From positions 2,101,469 to 2,165,468 of the forward strand of contig CP129495.1 of the NCBI GenBank assembly GCA_030584185.1: a stretch of DNA of 64,000 nt, given 5' to 3'. Source of the stretch: Acidimicrobiia bacterium. GTDB taxonomy: Bacteria > Actinomycetota > Acidimicrobiia > Spongiisociales > UBA11373. Under the pieces are notes generated by a model. The model was given only the letters and a program-made list of their open reading frames with translations, ran no database searches and was not told where the DNA came from. Position 1 is the stretch's first letter, and each line of letters starts with the position of its first letter. Below are positions 52,562-61,371 of the stretch, in pieces. The position numbers and the translations under genes were made by a program.

Positions 52562-52849
52562 ATGCAGGCTGCCGCCGTTCGGATCGAGTTGCGTGTGCCG
52601 GAGTCCCGTTCGCTCAAGGCGAAGCGGGCGGCGTTGCGCCCGCTGCTCGCCCGGCTGGAGGCGATGAACGTGGGGGTTTCCGAAGTGGCCGCTCAGGATG
52701 CCTGGCAGAAGGCGGTCATCGGAGTCGCCGTGGTGGCGCCCCGGCTGCATCGGCTCGAGCAGATCGTTGAGGCGGTGAAGCGGGTGCTCTACGCCGATCC
52801 CCGGCTGGAGGTGGTCTCGGTGACCGTGAGCCATCTGGAGTCGCCATGA
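52562..52849 (+). CDS. DUF503 family protein
   Basis: A 95-residue protein of the DUF503 family, often found between infB and rbfA. Conserved pieces are IELRVPESRSLKAKRAALRP, GVSEVAAQDAWQKAVIGVAV and YADPRLEVVSV. It is probably a small alpha/beta protein; no function is established that I know of. Its stop overlaps rbfA by ATGA. Confidence 0.92.
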   Translation: MQAAAVRIELRVPESRSLKAKRAALRPLLARLEAMNVGVSEVAAQDAWQKAVIGVAVVAPRLHRLEQIVEAVKRVLYADPRLEVVSVTVSHLESP

Positions 52850-53226
52850 GCCGTGAGTTCATGAGGCGCGTAGACGAGCAGCTGCGACAGGTGGTAGCCG
52901 ACGAGGTGACCCGGCTCAAGGATCCCGGGCTCGGATTCGTGACGGTCACGGCTGTGAAGGCGTCGCCCGATCTGCGGATGGCGAGGGTGTACTACACCGT
53001 GCTCGGAGGCGACGAGGAGCGCGCCGAGACCGCCGCCGCCCTCACCCGGGCCAGGGCCCGGATCAGGAGCGCCGTCGGTTCGCGGGTCCGACTCAAGTAC
53101 CTTCCGGACCTGGAGTTCGCCTACGACGAGTCGATAGACCACGGGATACACATGGAGGAGCTCTTGCAGCGCCTTCGAGAGGAGGATGATGACCTCGCTG
53201 GACACGGCGATGGCGGAGGCGGCTGA
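52846..53226 (+). CDS. rbfA: Ribosome-binding factor A
   Basis: RbfA is a 30S maturation factor for the 5' end of 16S rRNA. The 126-residue protein has MRRVDEQLRQVVADEVTRLK, DPGLGFVTVTAVKASPDLRM, ARVYYTVLG and the KH-like ending RVRLKYLPDLEFAYDESIDH. The tail is Asp/Gly rich. The nrnA start lies inside its 3' end (41-nt overlap). Confidence 0.95.
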   Translation: MSREFMRRVDEQLRQVVADEVTRLKDPGLGFVTVTAVKASPDLRMARVYYTVLGGDEERAETAAALTRARARIRSAVGSRVRLKYLPDLEFAYDESIDHGIHMEELLQRLREEDDDLAGHGDGGGG

Positions 53227-54157
53227 GGCGATCCGTTCGGCCTCGTCGCTGGCCATCACCGGTCACGTCTCGCCGGACGGTGATGCTCTCGGATCGGCGC
53301 TCGGTCTGGCTCACGCGGCGCGCGGCGCCGGGGTTCCAGCCGTGGTCGCCTTCGGGGGACCTGCCCCGATCTCGGACTCGCTGCGGTTCCTGGACCTGTC
53401 CCCGTTGGTCGATGCCGAGCAGTTCCCCGAAGCGCCTGAGTGTGCCGTCGTCTTCGACACCGCCACCGCCGATCGCCTCGGAGACCTGGCACCCCGGGTG
53501 AACCGTTCGACCACGGTGGTGGTCGTCGATCACCACCTCGAGGACGGCAGCGAGTTCGGCGACATCCGGGTGGTCGATCCCAGCGCTGCGGCATCGGCCG
53601 AACTGGCGGTCCTCCTCATCGACGCCGTCGGATGGAGCATCGGGGAGGCTGCCGCCCAGTGCCTGCTCACCGGGATCGTCACCGACACCGGCAGGTTCCA
53701 GTACTCGGCGACGGGTGGCGACACGATGCGCACCGCGGCGCGCCTCATCGATCTCGGGGCGCACCCCGAGATCGTCGGGCAACACGTCTACGAGTCGGTT
53801 CCGTTCGGATACCTCAAGGTGTCGGCGGCGATGCTGGGACGGGCGGTGCTCGAGCCCGACCTCGGACTGGTGTGGTCGTGGGTGGAGGAACCGGACGTGA
53901 GGTCGGCGGGGGTGTCCCTCGGGGACCTGGACGGCCTCATCGACGACCTGAGGGTGGCGCGCGAGGCGGGGGTCGCTGCGCTACTCAAGCAGACCGCATC
54001 GGGATGGAAGGTGAGCCTGCGCTCTCGAGGCCACGCCGACGTCGCCGCAGTCGCCGCCCGTCACGGCGGGGGTGGGCATCACAACGCCGCCGGGTTCACC
54101 ATGGATGCCGACCGGGCTGCGGTCGTCGAGGCCGTGAGGAGCGGGCTTCGTGGTTGA
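53186..54157 (+). CDS. nrnA: DHH-family oligoribonuclease/pAp phosphatase NrnA
   Basis: Degrades very short RNAs and/or 3'-phosphoadenosine 5'-phosphate. The 323-residue protein has GHVSPDGDALGSALGLAHAA, VFDTATADRLG, the DHH motif VVVVDHHLEDG, LTGIVTDTGRFQYSATG and the DHHA1 signature HGGGGHHNAAGF. ATG 53186 follows GAGGAGG within rbfA; ATG 53189 is almost equivalent. The stop overlaps truB by 8 nt. It could remove end products of PNPase. Confidence 0.92.
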   Translation: MMTSLDTAMAEAAEAIRSASSLAITGHVSPDGDALGSALGLAHAARGAGVPAVVAFGGPAPISDSLRFLDLSPLVDAEQFPEAPECAVVFDTATADRLGDLAPRVNRSTTVVVVDHHLEDGSEFGDIRVVDPSAAASAELAVLLIDAVGWSIGEAAAQCLLTGIVTDTGRFQYSATGGDTMRTAARLIDLGAHPEIVGQHVYESVPFGYLKVSAAMLGRAVLEPDLGLVWSWVEEPDVRSAGVSLGDLDGLIDDLRVAREAGVAALLKQTASGWKVSLRSRGHADVAAVAARHGGGGHHNAAGFTMDADRAAVVEAVRSGLRG

Positions 54158-55037
54158 CGGCTTCCTGCTGGTCGACAAGCCGACGGGATGGACATCGCAC
54201 GACGCGGTGGCGGCGGTCCGCCGGCTGGCCGGCATGAAGAAGGTGGGTCACGCCGGGACTCTTGATCCCATGGCCACCGGTCTGCTGGTCATCGGTCTGG
54301 GAACGGCGACCAGGCTGCTGCGCTTCGTTACGGATTCCGAGAAGACCTACCGGGCGGTGGCCCTGTTCGGAGTGGCCACCGACACCCTCGACGCCGATGG
54401 CGCCATCCTGGAGCGGTCCGAGATGTCGTTCACCGAGCAGGAGGTGGCCGACGTCGCCCGACGCTTCGTCGGGGTCGGCACTCAGGTGCCGCCCATGGTT
54501 TCGGCCTTGAAGGTGGGAGGGCGGCGGCTCCACGCCCTCGCCCGGCAGGGGCTGGAGGTGGAGCGAGCGCCCCGGCGCATAGAGATCTCCTCCCTCGAGG
54601 TGGAGGAGGTGACGCCGGGCGTCTACCCGGAGGTCACCTTCACCGTCACCTGCGGATCGGGGACCTACGTTCGGGTGCTGGCCGACGACATGGCGCGCGC
54701 CCTCGGCGGCCGGGCCCACCTGACGGCGTTGCGCCGCCTGGCGATCGGGCCGCACCGGGTCGAGGACGCGTTGGCGATCCCGGCGCTCGAAGACCTGGCC
54801 GCAGCGGGGAAACTCCTCGATGCGGTGCTGAGCCCGGCGGCCGGGCTCAGCGAGATTCGACTCCTGAGGCTCGACGAAGGGTCGGCTCGCGCCGCCGGGC
54901 ACGGGTCCACCTTCACCTCGGTGGCGATCGGTGCCGACGAGCCCGGTCTCTACCGGCTGCTCGACCCCGAGGGAGCCCTGCTGGCTGTGTATCGCAGCGA
55001 TGGGCGCAAGGCCGTCCCCGAGGTCGTACTGTCATGA
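54150..55037 (+). CDS. truB: tRNA pseudouridine55 synthase
   Basis: Forms pseudouridine 55 in the T loop of tRNAs. The 295-residue protein has FLLVDKPTGWTSHDAVAAVR, the catalytic Asp in GHAGTLDPMATGLLVIGLG, EKTYRAVALFGVATDTLDAD, QVPPMVSALKVGGRRLHALA and CGSGTYVRVLADDMARALGG. A short PUA-like tail ends the protein. GTG 54150 overlaps nrnA by 8 nt and the stop overlaps ribF by ATGA. Confidence 0.96.
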   Translation: MVDGFLLVDKPTGWTSHDAVAAVRRLAGMKKVGHAGTLDPMATGLLVIGLGTATRLLRFVTDSEKTYRAVALFGVATDTLDADGAILERSEMSFTEQEVADVARRFVGVGTQVPPMVSALKVGGRRLHALARQGLEVERAPRRIEISSLEVEEVTPGVYPEVTFTVTCGSGTYVRVLADDMARALGGRAHLTALRRLAIGPHRVEDALAIPALEDLAAAGKLLDAVLSPAAGLSEIRLLRLDEGSARAAGHGSTFTSVAIGADEPGLYRLLDPEGALLAVYRSDGRKAVPEVVLS

Positions 55038-55840
55038 AGGTCCTGCGCGGAGACACCACCGATTGGCTTCGCCCGGATTCGCCGACGGCGCTGGCCGTGG
55101 GGGTGTTCGACGGGGTGCACGCCGGGCACCGTGCCGTGATCGCGGCACTTCTCGAAGCCGCCGGCCGGCGCCGCCTGACTCCCGGAGTGGTCACCTTCGA
55201 TCCCCATCCCCTGGAGGTGGTCGCTCCCGAACGCGCGCCGGCGGTGCTCACCGGCCTGGAGCAGCGTGTCGAACTGCTCGGTGACCTCGGAGTGGAGCTG
55301 GTGGCGATCGTGCCGTTCGACGTCGAGACCCGGGAGTGGAGCGCCGACCGTTTCGTCGACCTCCTCACCAACCGGTTGGCCGCCGCGCTCCTCGTGGTCG
55401 GCGAGGACTTCCGGTTCGGGCGAGACCGGATCGGGGACGCCGCCTTCCTGGTGGCCGCAGGCCTGGAGCAGGGCTTCGAGACGATCGTCCTGTCGCTGGT
55501 GGGCGAGCCCGTCCCCGCCTCCTCTTCGGCGATTCGTCGAATGCTGGCCGAAGGCGACGTCGAGGCTGCCGCCGCGGCGTTGGGCCGGCCCCACGAGGCA
55601 TGGGGTGTGATCCCCGAGGGGGAGTTCGCCGCTCTTCAGCTGCCTGCCGGCATCGCCGTTCCGGCTCCGGGGCGGTACCTGGTGACATTGGGTAGGGGTG
55701 CCGGGGAGTCGAGCCCTGCCGAGGCGACCATCGTCCACGAGGGCGGCCCATCGGTCGACCTGATCCCGCACCCCGGAAGCGGGCCGTGGAGGGTGCGCTT
55801 CCTGTCTGTCATCGACCGATCCTCGGGCCGGGGGCCTTGA
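55034..55840 (+). CDS. ribF: RibF-like FMN adenylyltransferase lacking a recognisable flavokinase domain
   Basis: Bacterial RibF normally joins an FMN adenylyltransferase domain to a riboflavin kinase domain in about 310 residues. Here the first domain is intact: AVGVFDGVHAGHRAVIAALL, VVTFDPHPLEVVAPERAP, LVVGEDFRFGRDRIGDAAFL and PASSSAIRRMLAEGDV. After LGRPHEAWGV the expected kinase motif (G-R-x-x-G-x-P-T-A-N) and the downstream catalytic Glu are missing, and only about 80 residues remain. It can probably make FAD from FMN but not FMN from riboflavin. The ATG overlaps truB. Confidence 0.88.
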   Translation: MKVLRGDTTDWLRPDSPTALAVGVFDGVHAGHRAVIAALLEAAGRRRLTPGVVTFDPHPLEVVAPERAPAVLTGLEQRVELLGDLGVELVAIVPFDVETREWSADRFVDLLTNRLAAALLVVGEDFRFGRDRIGDAAFLVAAGLEQGFETIVLSLVGEPVPASSSAIRRMLAEGDVEAAAAALGRPHEAWGVIPEGEFAALQLPAGIAVPAPGRYLVTLGRGAGESSPAEATIVHEGGPSVDLIPHPGSGPWRVRFLSVIDRSSGRGP

Positions 55841-55897
55841 CCCGGCGGGAGTCACGGCGCACCCTGTGGCTCCCGCACTCCCTGAGAAGGGAGCATC

Positions 55898-56923
55898 GTG
55901 CTCGCCGCCATCGTGATCTGCGGGTCGATCGGTCTCTTCGGCGGTCCCGGCCTCGTCGCCGACGACCCTGGACCGGCACCGGGGCCGTCATCGGAAGACC
56001 CGGCCGCACCGGAGCCCGGCTCCGACTCCGATCTCGACACCGCCCTGCTCGCCCTCGGGGTGCTGCTCGCCGGGCTCGCATCCGCAGCGCCGGGTGCCGC
56101 CCTCGGGCTGAGGCCGCCTCCGGGTCACCTCGTGGTGTTCGTGCCCGGGCACGGCCAGCCCCACGCCCGCCAGGCGTTCGCCGACATGGTGAAGGCGATG
56201 GGGCTGGAGGAGGGTGACGCACGCTACTTCGAGTACGGGTGGGTCACCGGCGACGCCGATCCGGTGCGGGCTTCGCAGCGGGCCCCGGTCGGCCCCGCCG
56301 CCGGGGCCCTCAACGCCTACCTGGGAGGTCTGTCGGCCGAGGGGCGGCCGATCTGGTTGGTCGGGTTCTCCAAGGGCGGCGCCGTCATCGCCGAGACGAT
56401 CGCCGCCTGGGACGACGGGGCCTACGGGCCCAGCCAGGCGGTGCGGGGCGCCACACTTCTCGATCCGCCGCTGGCCAGAGGAGTGCACGGGTTGCTGCAG
56501 AGCGCCGGGCGCCTGCAGGGTTGGCTCCCCGACGACGGCGGATACGACCCGGTGGAGTGTGCCTTCGTGCTGCTCGGCTGTCGCGACAGGCGAAGGTTCC
56601 TCGGTGACGCCGCCGGGGTGGAGGTGCTGGTGGTTCGCAATCCGAAGGCGGGCATCACCTCGTTCTCCGACCGTCCCGACGGGCTCCGGGTGCTCGACGC
56701 TCCCGACCTGGGGCCCGGCTTCTGGCAGCAGGCTCTGGCCAACCCACTGGCGCTTCCCGGACGCGTGGTCGCCGCCCATCACTCGGTGCTCTCCGACCCG
56801 GCGGTGGCTCGCTGTGTAGTCACCGAGATGTGGGCTCCGGGGAGTTGCGCCTTCGGCGGGGCGCCGTCCCCTCCGGCCTGGCAGGTGCCGCTTCGTCCAT
56901 GGCGCGGTGTGCGGACCATGTGA
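55898..56923 (+). CDS. Exported alpha/beta-hydrolase-like protein
   Basis: A 341-residue protein with an N-terminal signal or anchor (AAIVICGSIGLFGGPGLVA), an acidic Pro-rich linker, a second hydrophobic segment (LLALGVLLAGLASAAPGAAL) and a hydrolase domain. HLVVFVPGHGQPHARQAF is the first strand and oxyanion region, IWLVGFSKGGAVIAETIAAW holds the nucleophile elbow Gly-x-Ser-x-Gly, and VVAAHHSVLSDP near the end offers the catalytic His. Substrate unknown; a lipid or polysaccharide ester is possible. GTG 55898 follows AGAAGGGAGC. It precedes the PilZ glycosyltransferase. Confidence 0.75.
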   Translation: MLAAIVICGSIGLFGGPGLVADDPGPAPGPSSEDPAAPEPGSDSDLDTALLALGVLLAGLASAAPGAALGLRPPPGHLVVFVPGHGQPHARQAFADMVKAMGLEEGDARYFEYGWVTGDADPVRASQRAPVGPAAGALNAYLGGLSAEGRPIWLVGFSKGGAVIAETIAAWDDGAYGPSQAVRGATLLDPPLARGVHGLLQSAGRLQGWLPDDGGYDPVECAFVLLGCRDRRRFLGDAAGVEVLVVRNPKAGITSFSDRPDGLRVLDAPDLGPGFWQQALANPLALPGRVVAAHHSVLSDPAVARCVVTEMWAPGSCAFGGAPSPPAWQVPLRPWRGVRTM

Positions 56924-57001
56924 GGGAGACCGCGAAAAACCTGTCCAGGCCACGACGCGGGGCTCCGATGGAGTAGTCAGGACTCCCCAAGGGTGCCACC
57001 C

Positions 57002-58987
57002 GTGGCAGTGCAATTCACCCATGAAGAGATCGGCGTCCTGCCGGGCAGCACGGCATGGGCTGCCGCCGCGGTTCACGACGACCATGGCTCCGGCCTGCCC
57101 GATCTGCCCGACGGCCGGATGCCGGCCCATGAGAGCCGTCGTCGTCGGCGCCTGATCAGGGGCTTCGCCCTGTTCGCCATGGTCGTCGGCGCCTCCTACC
57201 TCACCTGGCGCCTGCTGTTCACCATCGAGGCCGCCGCCTGGTTCGTGGCGGCCCCGATGCTGGTCCTCGAGCTGCACCACGCCTTCGGCCTCGGCCTCTA
57301 CACCTTCTCGCTGTGGGACGTGGACCCGCCCCCGGTGCCCGCCCCCGTCGACGGCACCGACCTCGCCGTCGCCGTGCTCATCCCCACGCTGGACGAGAGC
57401 ATCGAGGTGCTGCTGCCGGTGATCGGTGCCGCGGTGACCCTGCAGCCTGAGCACGAGACCTGGGTGCTCGACGACGGGAACCGCCCCGACGTGGCCCGGC
57501 TGGCGGCGGCCCTCGGTGCTCGCTACCTAGCTCGTGAGACCAACGAGCACGCCAAGGCGGGCAACCTGAACAACGCTCTGCAGTTCGTGGAGGCCGACGT
57601 GATCGCCGTCCTCGACGCCGACCACGTCGCCGGACGCGACTTCCTCAGACACACCCTCGGCTACTTCGATGACCCGGGGATCGCGGTGGTTCAGACGCCG
57701 CAGGACTTCTACAACGTCGACTCCTTCGAGCACGAGGCCCGTCCCGGGCGGCGGCCACGCTTCAACGAGCAGGCGGTGTTCTACCGGCTGATCCTGCCCG
57801 CCAAGAACCGCTGGAACGCCGCCTTCTGGTGCGGCACCAGTGCCCTGGTGCGGGTGGCGGCACTTCGCGATGTCGGCGGCGTCGCCACCGACTCGGTGAC
57901 CGAGGACATCCACACGTCGGTGCGGATGCACAAGAACGGGTGGCGCATCATGGTCCACAACGAGGTCCTGGCCCGGGGCCTGGCCGCCTCCGACGCCCGC
58001 CAGTACATGATGCAGCGCCGCCGCTGGGCCCGCGGGGCCATGCAGGTGATGCGGCACGAGCGACTGTTCTCGAGCCCCCGCCTCACCCTCGCTCAGAAGC
58101 TGGCCTACGGGGCCACGCTGGTCGGGTGGTTCGACGTGCTGCGCTCGCTGGCGTTCGTGTGCCTGCCGGTGCTGGTGCTCTTCTCGGGAGCATTGCCGAT
58201 CGCGGCACCGATCGAGGTGTTCGGGCCCGCCTTCCTCGGAACCTTCCTCATCCAGTTCACCGCCCTGCGCCTTCTAGCCCGCGGGTACTACCCGCCGCGC
58301 CTGTCGGTGCTCTTCGAGACCCTGCGCATGCCTGCGGTGGTGCCCGCGTTCCGGGCCCTGTTCGGCTCGGGCGACAAGGGTTTTCAGGTGACCCCCAAGG
58401 GCCGCACCGCAGGTGCGAGGCACAGGCTCCCGGTCCCTCCTCTGATCCGGGCGCTTCTGCTGGCATCGGCGGCAGCCATGCTGTGGGCCGGCCTGACCCT
58501 TGCCGGGGCAACTCCGCTTCACTACGGCGAGCCCGACGCCATGTACGGCACCGCCGGATTCCTGGTGGTGAACATGGCGCTCCTGGTGGCGGCCGCCCGC
58601 CGGGTGCGCGCTCCCAACTTCGCCGGCGAGCGCCGGGCCTCGGTGCGATTCCCCGTCGACATGACCGGCGCCCTCTCGGGGGTTCCGGTGCGGATCCGTG
58701 ACCTCTCCCTCACCGGGGCTCGGGTGCGCTTCGACGGGGAGGTCGACGCCGTCCCGAAGCTCGGCCAGCTGGTTCGTCTGCACATCGCCAGCGGCGACAT
58801 CGAGATGAAGGCCTGCGTGGTCAGCGCCTACCGATCCGACTGGACGGGAAGCGACCTCGGCCTGGAGTTCTCGCCCGGACAGTGGGACCGGATGCGCGAT
58901 CTGGCACTGATGTTGTTCCATGGGGGGTCACGGAGACCGGAGCAGGAAGCGGCCGAGACCACCGGTGACGAGGGTCGGGCGGCTTGA
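57002..58987 (+). CDS. Cellulose-synthase-like glycosyltransferase with C-terminal PilZ domain
   Basis: A membrane GT2 enzyme for an extracellular beta-glucan or related polymer. It has an N-terminal helix pair, AVLIPTLDESIEVLLPVIGA, the substrate Asp in WVLDDGNRPD, VIAVLDADHVAGRDFL (DxD), SVTEDIHTSVRMHKNGWRIM (TED) and QYMMQRRRWARGAMQVM (QxxRW), then four or more helices. The PilZ domain near residue 540 has ERRASVRFPVDM (RxxxR) and RIRDLSLTGARVRF (DxSxxG), so it should be activated by cyclic di-GMP. The start is uncertain: GTG at 56993, 57002 or 57008. No bcsB or other synthase subunit is adjacent. Confidence 0.88.
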   Translation: MAVQFTHEEIGVLPGSTAWAAAAVHDDHGSGLPDLPDGRMPAHESRRRRRLIRGFALFAMVVGASYLTWRLLFTIEAAAWFVAAPMLVLELHHAFGLGLYTFSLWDVDPPPVPAPVDGTDLAVAVLIPTLDESIEVLLPVIGAAVTLQPEHETWVLDDGNRPDVARLAAALGARYLARETNEHAKAGNLNNALQFVEADVIAVLDADHVAGRDFLRHTLGYFDDPGIAVVQTPQDFYNVDSFEHEARPGRRPRFNEQAVFYRLILPAKNRWNAAFWCGTSALVRVAALRDVGGVATDSVTEDIHTSVRMHKNGWRIMVHNEVLARGLAASDARQYMMQRRRWARGAMQVMRHERLFSSPRLTLAQKLAYGATLVGWFDVLRSLAFVCLPVLVLFSGALPIAAPIEVFGPAFLGTFLIQFTALRLLARGYYPPRLSVLFETLRMPAVVPAFRALFGSGDKGFQVTPKGRTAGARHRLPVPPLIRALLLASAAAMLWAGLTLAGATPLHYGEPDAMYGTAGFLVVNMALLVAAARRVRAPNFAGERRASVRFPVDMTGALSGVPVRIRDLSLTGARVRFDGEVDAVPKLGQLVRLHIASGDIEMKACVVSAYRSDWTGSDLGLEFSPGQWDRMRDLALMLFHGGSRRPEQEAAETTGDEGRAA

Positions 58988-60880
58988 CCGGCCGGATCGG
59001 AGCGATGCTCGTCGCGCTCTCGGCGCTGGTCGTCTCATGCGGCGGTGAAGGGGTGGCGGATGAAGCCCAGGCCCGGCCCGCTCCGATCGACGGGGTTCCG
59101 GCCGAAGTCTTCTTCGCCCGGTCGTGCGCCCCGTGTCACGGGGTGGATCGTGCCGGGAGGTCCGGTCCGGCACTGCTCCCCGATGTGCTCTCGGAGGACG
59201 ATGCCTTCTACGCCGCCGTGATCCAGGAGGGCCGACCGGAGAAGGGAATGCCGGCGTGGGGGGGGTGTCCTCGACGACGCCGAGGTGGCCTCTCTGGTCG
59301 CCATGCTGCGGAGCCCGCCGGGCGAGGGTTCAGCACCCGATCCGGGGTGGGGGTTGGACGGGGTTTCCGCCCCGGCGGCTCTCGAGCTCGGGGAGGCCGA
59401 CCTGGGGTCGTCCCTGCCATTCACCTGGGTCCTGTCCAACGCCTCGACCGAAGCCGTCGACGCGGTTCGGTTCACCAGCCCGTCGCTTTCGGTCTTCCTC
59501 CTCGATGCGCTCCCCATCAGGATCGAGGCGGGCGGCTCGGCCACCCTCAGCGCCGTACTGGTGCCGGTCCCGGGGTCGCCACCGGGCGAGGTCACGGGAT
59601 CGGCGGTCGTGGACCTGGTGGGACCCGGCGGAGAGGGCAGCCGCAGCCTGTCGGTGCATGGTGTGGCATCACCTCCAGACCGGGCCCTGGCCATGACCGA
59701 GGTTCCCGTGCGGGGCATGCCGGTCCGCCTGGCGTCGTGGGATCGGTACCTCTTCGTCGGATACTTCGACGGGACCATCGACGTCATGGAGTTCGACGGG
59801 CCGACCACCCTGAACCTGGTGGAGCGGATCGAAGCCATCGCTTTGACGCCCAACCACGGGCCCGACGGGGCGCCGCAGCCGGAGGTGGGCGGAAGGCTGA
59901 TTGGCGGGATCGCCGTGGACGACACCGGAACCCTGTACGTGACCCACGCCGATCCCCGGCTCGACGAGGGAGAGTTCTCCCGCACCGGCCACCTGGCCGA
60001 CCTGAACTCGGGGGCGGTCACCGCCCTCGACGGTCCGCCCGGTTCCTACGGCGCCCCCGGCCATCGCCGCGATCTGGTCCTCGGCCTGCCCCGCAACGTC
60101 ACCAACCACATTCCGCTCGGGGTGGCGTGGCGGGCCGGGAGCCTTTTCGTGGCGGTGGGCGCCATGACCGACTCGGGAAGCCCCGACGACTCCAAGCCCG
60201 ATCCGGACACCGGGTTGAGCGGCAGCATCCTCAGGGTCGATCTCGCCGCCGGCGAAGGCATGTTTCCGGTGAGCCTCACCTCACCCGGTGGCGACCCCGC
60301 CGCCGTCGAGGCCCTCCCTACCGGGGTGATCGAGATCTGGGCTACCGGGGTTCGCAACGGCTTCGGCCTCGCCTTCGTCGGTGACGACCTGTTCCTGACC
60401 GACCAGGGATCGGACGGCGGATGGGCGCCTTCCCCGGCCGAGGGTGTGCCCGGGTTCGGTCCCCACTTCGGCCCCGACCACATGCACCTGGTCGCCAGGG
60501 GTGCCTATCTGGGGCAGCCCAATCCGGCTCGTGGCGAGATGGTCCTCGACGACGGGAGTGGCTACGCCACCGCCGTCGTCAGCCCCGGCTACACGGCCCC
60601 GGTCCACGCCTTCGGGCTCCACGACTCCGCCACCGGCATCGTCGCCTACCGGGGTGATCGGTTCCCCGACCTGCAGGGAACGATCCTGGCGGCCAAGTTC
60701 AGCGGCACGGTGGGCCTCCAGGCGCTGCGGTTGGACGGGACCAGGGTGGTGGAGGTGCGCCAGCTGGTGACCCGGCCCGAGGTCAACAACGTCACCGACG
60801 TCGTGGTCGGCCCCGACGGCCAGATCGTGTTCGCCGAGATGTGGGACATGCGGCTGCGGATCGCCACCGGTTGGCGTTGA
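58984..60880 (+). CDS. Cytochrome c / beta-propeller lipoprotein, frameshifted in a G run
   Basis: Two frames encode one protein. The first (from TTG 58984, overlapping the previous stop as TTGA; ATG 59005 is an alternative) gives a lipobox ([10 protein letters not shown]) and a c-type haem domain with SCAPCHG and the axial Met in GMPAWGG. At eight consecutive G (59258-59265) the frame must shift to continue as [15 protein letters not shown], the normal end of such a domain. The second frame then has an immunoglobulin-like region ([20 protein letters not shown]) and a sugar-dehydrogenase-like beta-propeller ([40 protein letters not shown]) to 60880. Removing one G gives about 631 residues. 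Sequencing error, a broken allele or a phase-variable gene are all possible. Confidence 0.8.
59258..59265 (+). repeat. Eight-G homopolymer at the frameshift point
   Basis: GGGGGGGG after GCGT. Seven G would join the cytochrome and propeller frames as Trp-Gly-Gly-Val-Leu-Asp. Such tracts slip during replication and are typical sites of phase variation. Confidence 0.7.
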
Positions 60881-60915
60881 TGGCCCCTCTCGGCTCTGGG
60901 CCGCCCCGAACCTGT

Positions 60916-60956
60916 TACACTTCTGCCGCCGGAGAGCAGTCTGCCTTCGGTTTCTC
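60916..60956 (+). promoter_or_regulatory. rpsO promoter and +1 hairpin leader
   Basis: TACACT (60916-60921) is the -10. The transcript would begin near 60928, directly at a 9-bp hairpin: CCGGAG-A-GCA (60929-60938) with TGCCTTCGG (60942-60950), a GTC loop, one bulged A and one G-U pair. Only TTTCTC lies between it and ATG 60957. The sole GGAG is inside the stem, so translation may depend on melting or S15 binding. Confidence 0.5.
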
Positions 60957-61214
60957 ATGACGGACACCAAGACCATCGTCGCCGAGTACGGCTCGCATGC
61001 CACGGACACCGGTTCACCGGAGGTCCAGGTTGCGTTGCTTACCGAGCGTATCAACCATCTCACCGAGCACCTGAAGGTCCATTCCAAGGACCATCACAGC
61101 CGGCGCGGTCTGTTGATGATGGTCGGTCTTCGTCGTCGCCTGCTCGACTACCTGAAGAATCAGGACGTCGAGCGCTACCGGAGCGTCATCGCACGCCTCG
61201 GGCTGCGGCGCTGA
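60957..61214 (+). CDS. rpsO: Small ribosomal subunit protein uS15
   Basis: The 85-residue protein has the uS15 blocks [40 protein letters not shown] and [20 protein letters not shown]. It binds 16S rRNA early and in many bacteria represses its own mRNA. A strong hairpin follows the stop, and pnp is next, the conserved rpsO-pnp order. Confidence 0.97.
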   Translation: MTDTKTIVAEYGSHATDTGSPEVQVALLTERINHLTEHLKVHSKDHHSRRGLLMMVGLRRRLLDYLKNQDVERYRSVIARLGLRR

Positions 61215-61215
61215 T

Positions 61216-61242
61216 CAAAGGCGGCCGATCCGGTCGCCTTTG
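61216..61242 (+). terminator. Twelve-pair hairpin between rpsO and pnp
   Basis: CAAAGGCGGCCG-ATC-CGGTCGCCTTTG folds into a 12-bp stem (one G-U) with a three-base loop. The stem itself ends in TTTG, so it may act as an intrinsic terminator, an mRNA 3'-end stabiliser or an RNase III site. Confidence 0.6.
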
Positions 61243-61371
61243 TGCTGTCATGGGAGCAACGACAGTCGGGAGTGCGCCTCGTCAGTTGCTAGTTGCCAAT
61301 CATCGACGCAATCGAAGGTTGACCACTGGTAATTGGCGGACGTGCGCTCCCTCGATGAAGAGAGAGACAAC
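61243..61371 (+). promoter_or_regulatory. Structured pnp leader
   Basis: This 129-nt interval has lower GC than its surroundings. It has two fold candidates: AGCAAC (61255-61260) with GTTGCT (61287-61292), extended by GAC/GTC, and GCCAAT (about 61294-61299) with ATTGGC (about 61332-61337), with small inner stems. GAAGAGAGAGACAAC before ATG 61372 is the ribosome binding site. In Streptomyces and E. coli the rpsO-pnp intergenic RNA is cut by RNase III to autoregulate pnp; the same is plausible here. Confidence 0.45.
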
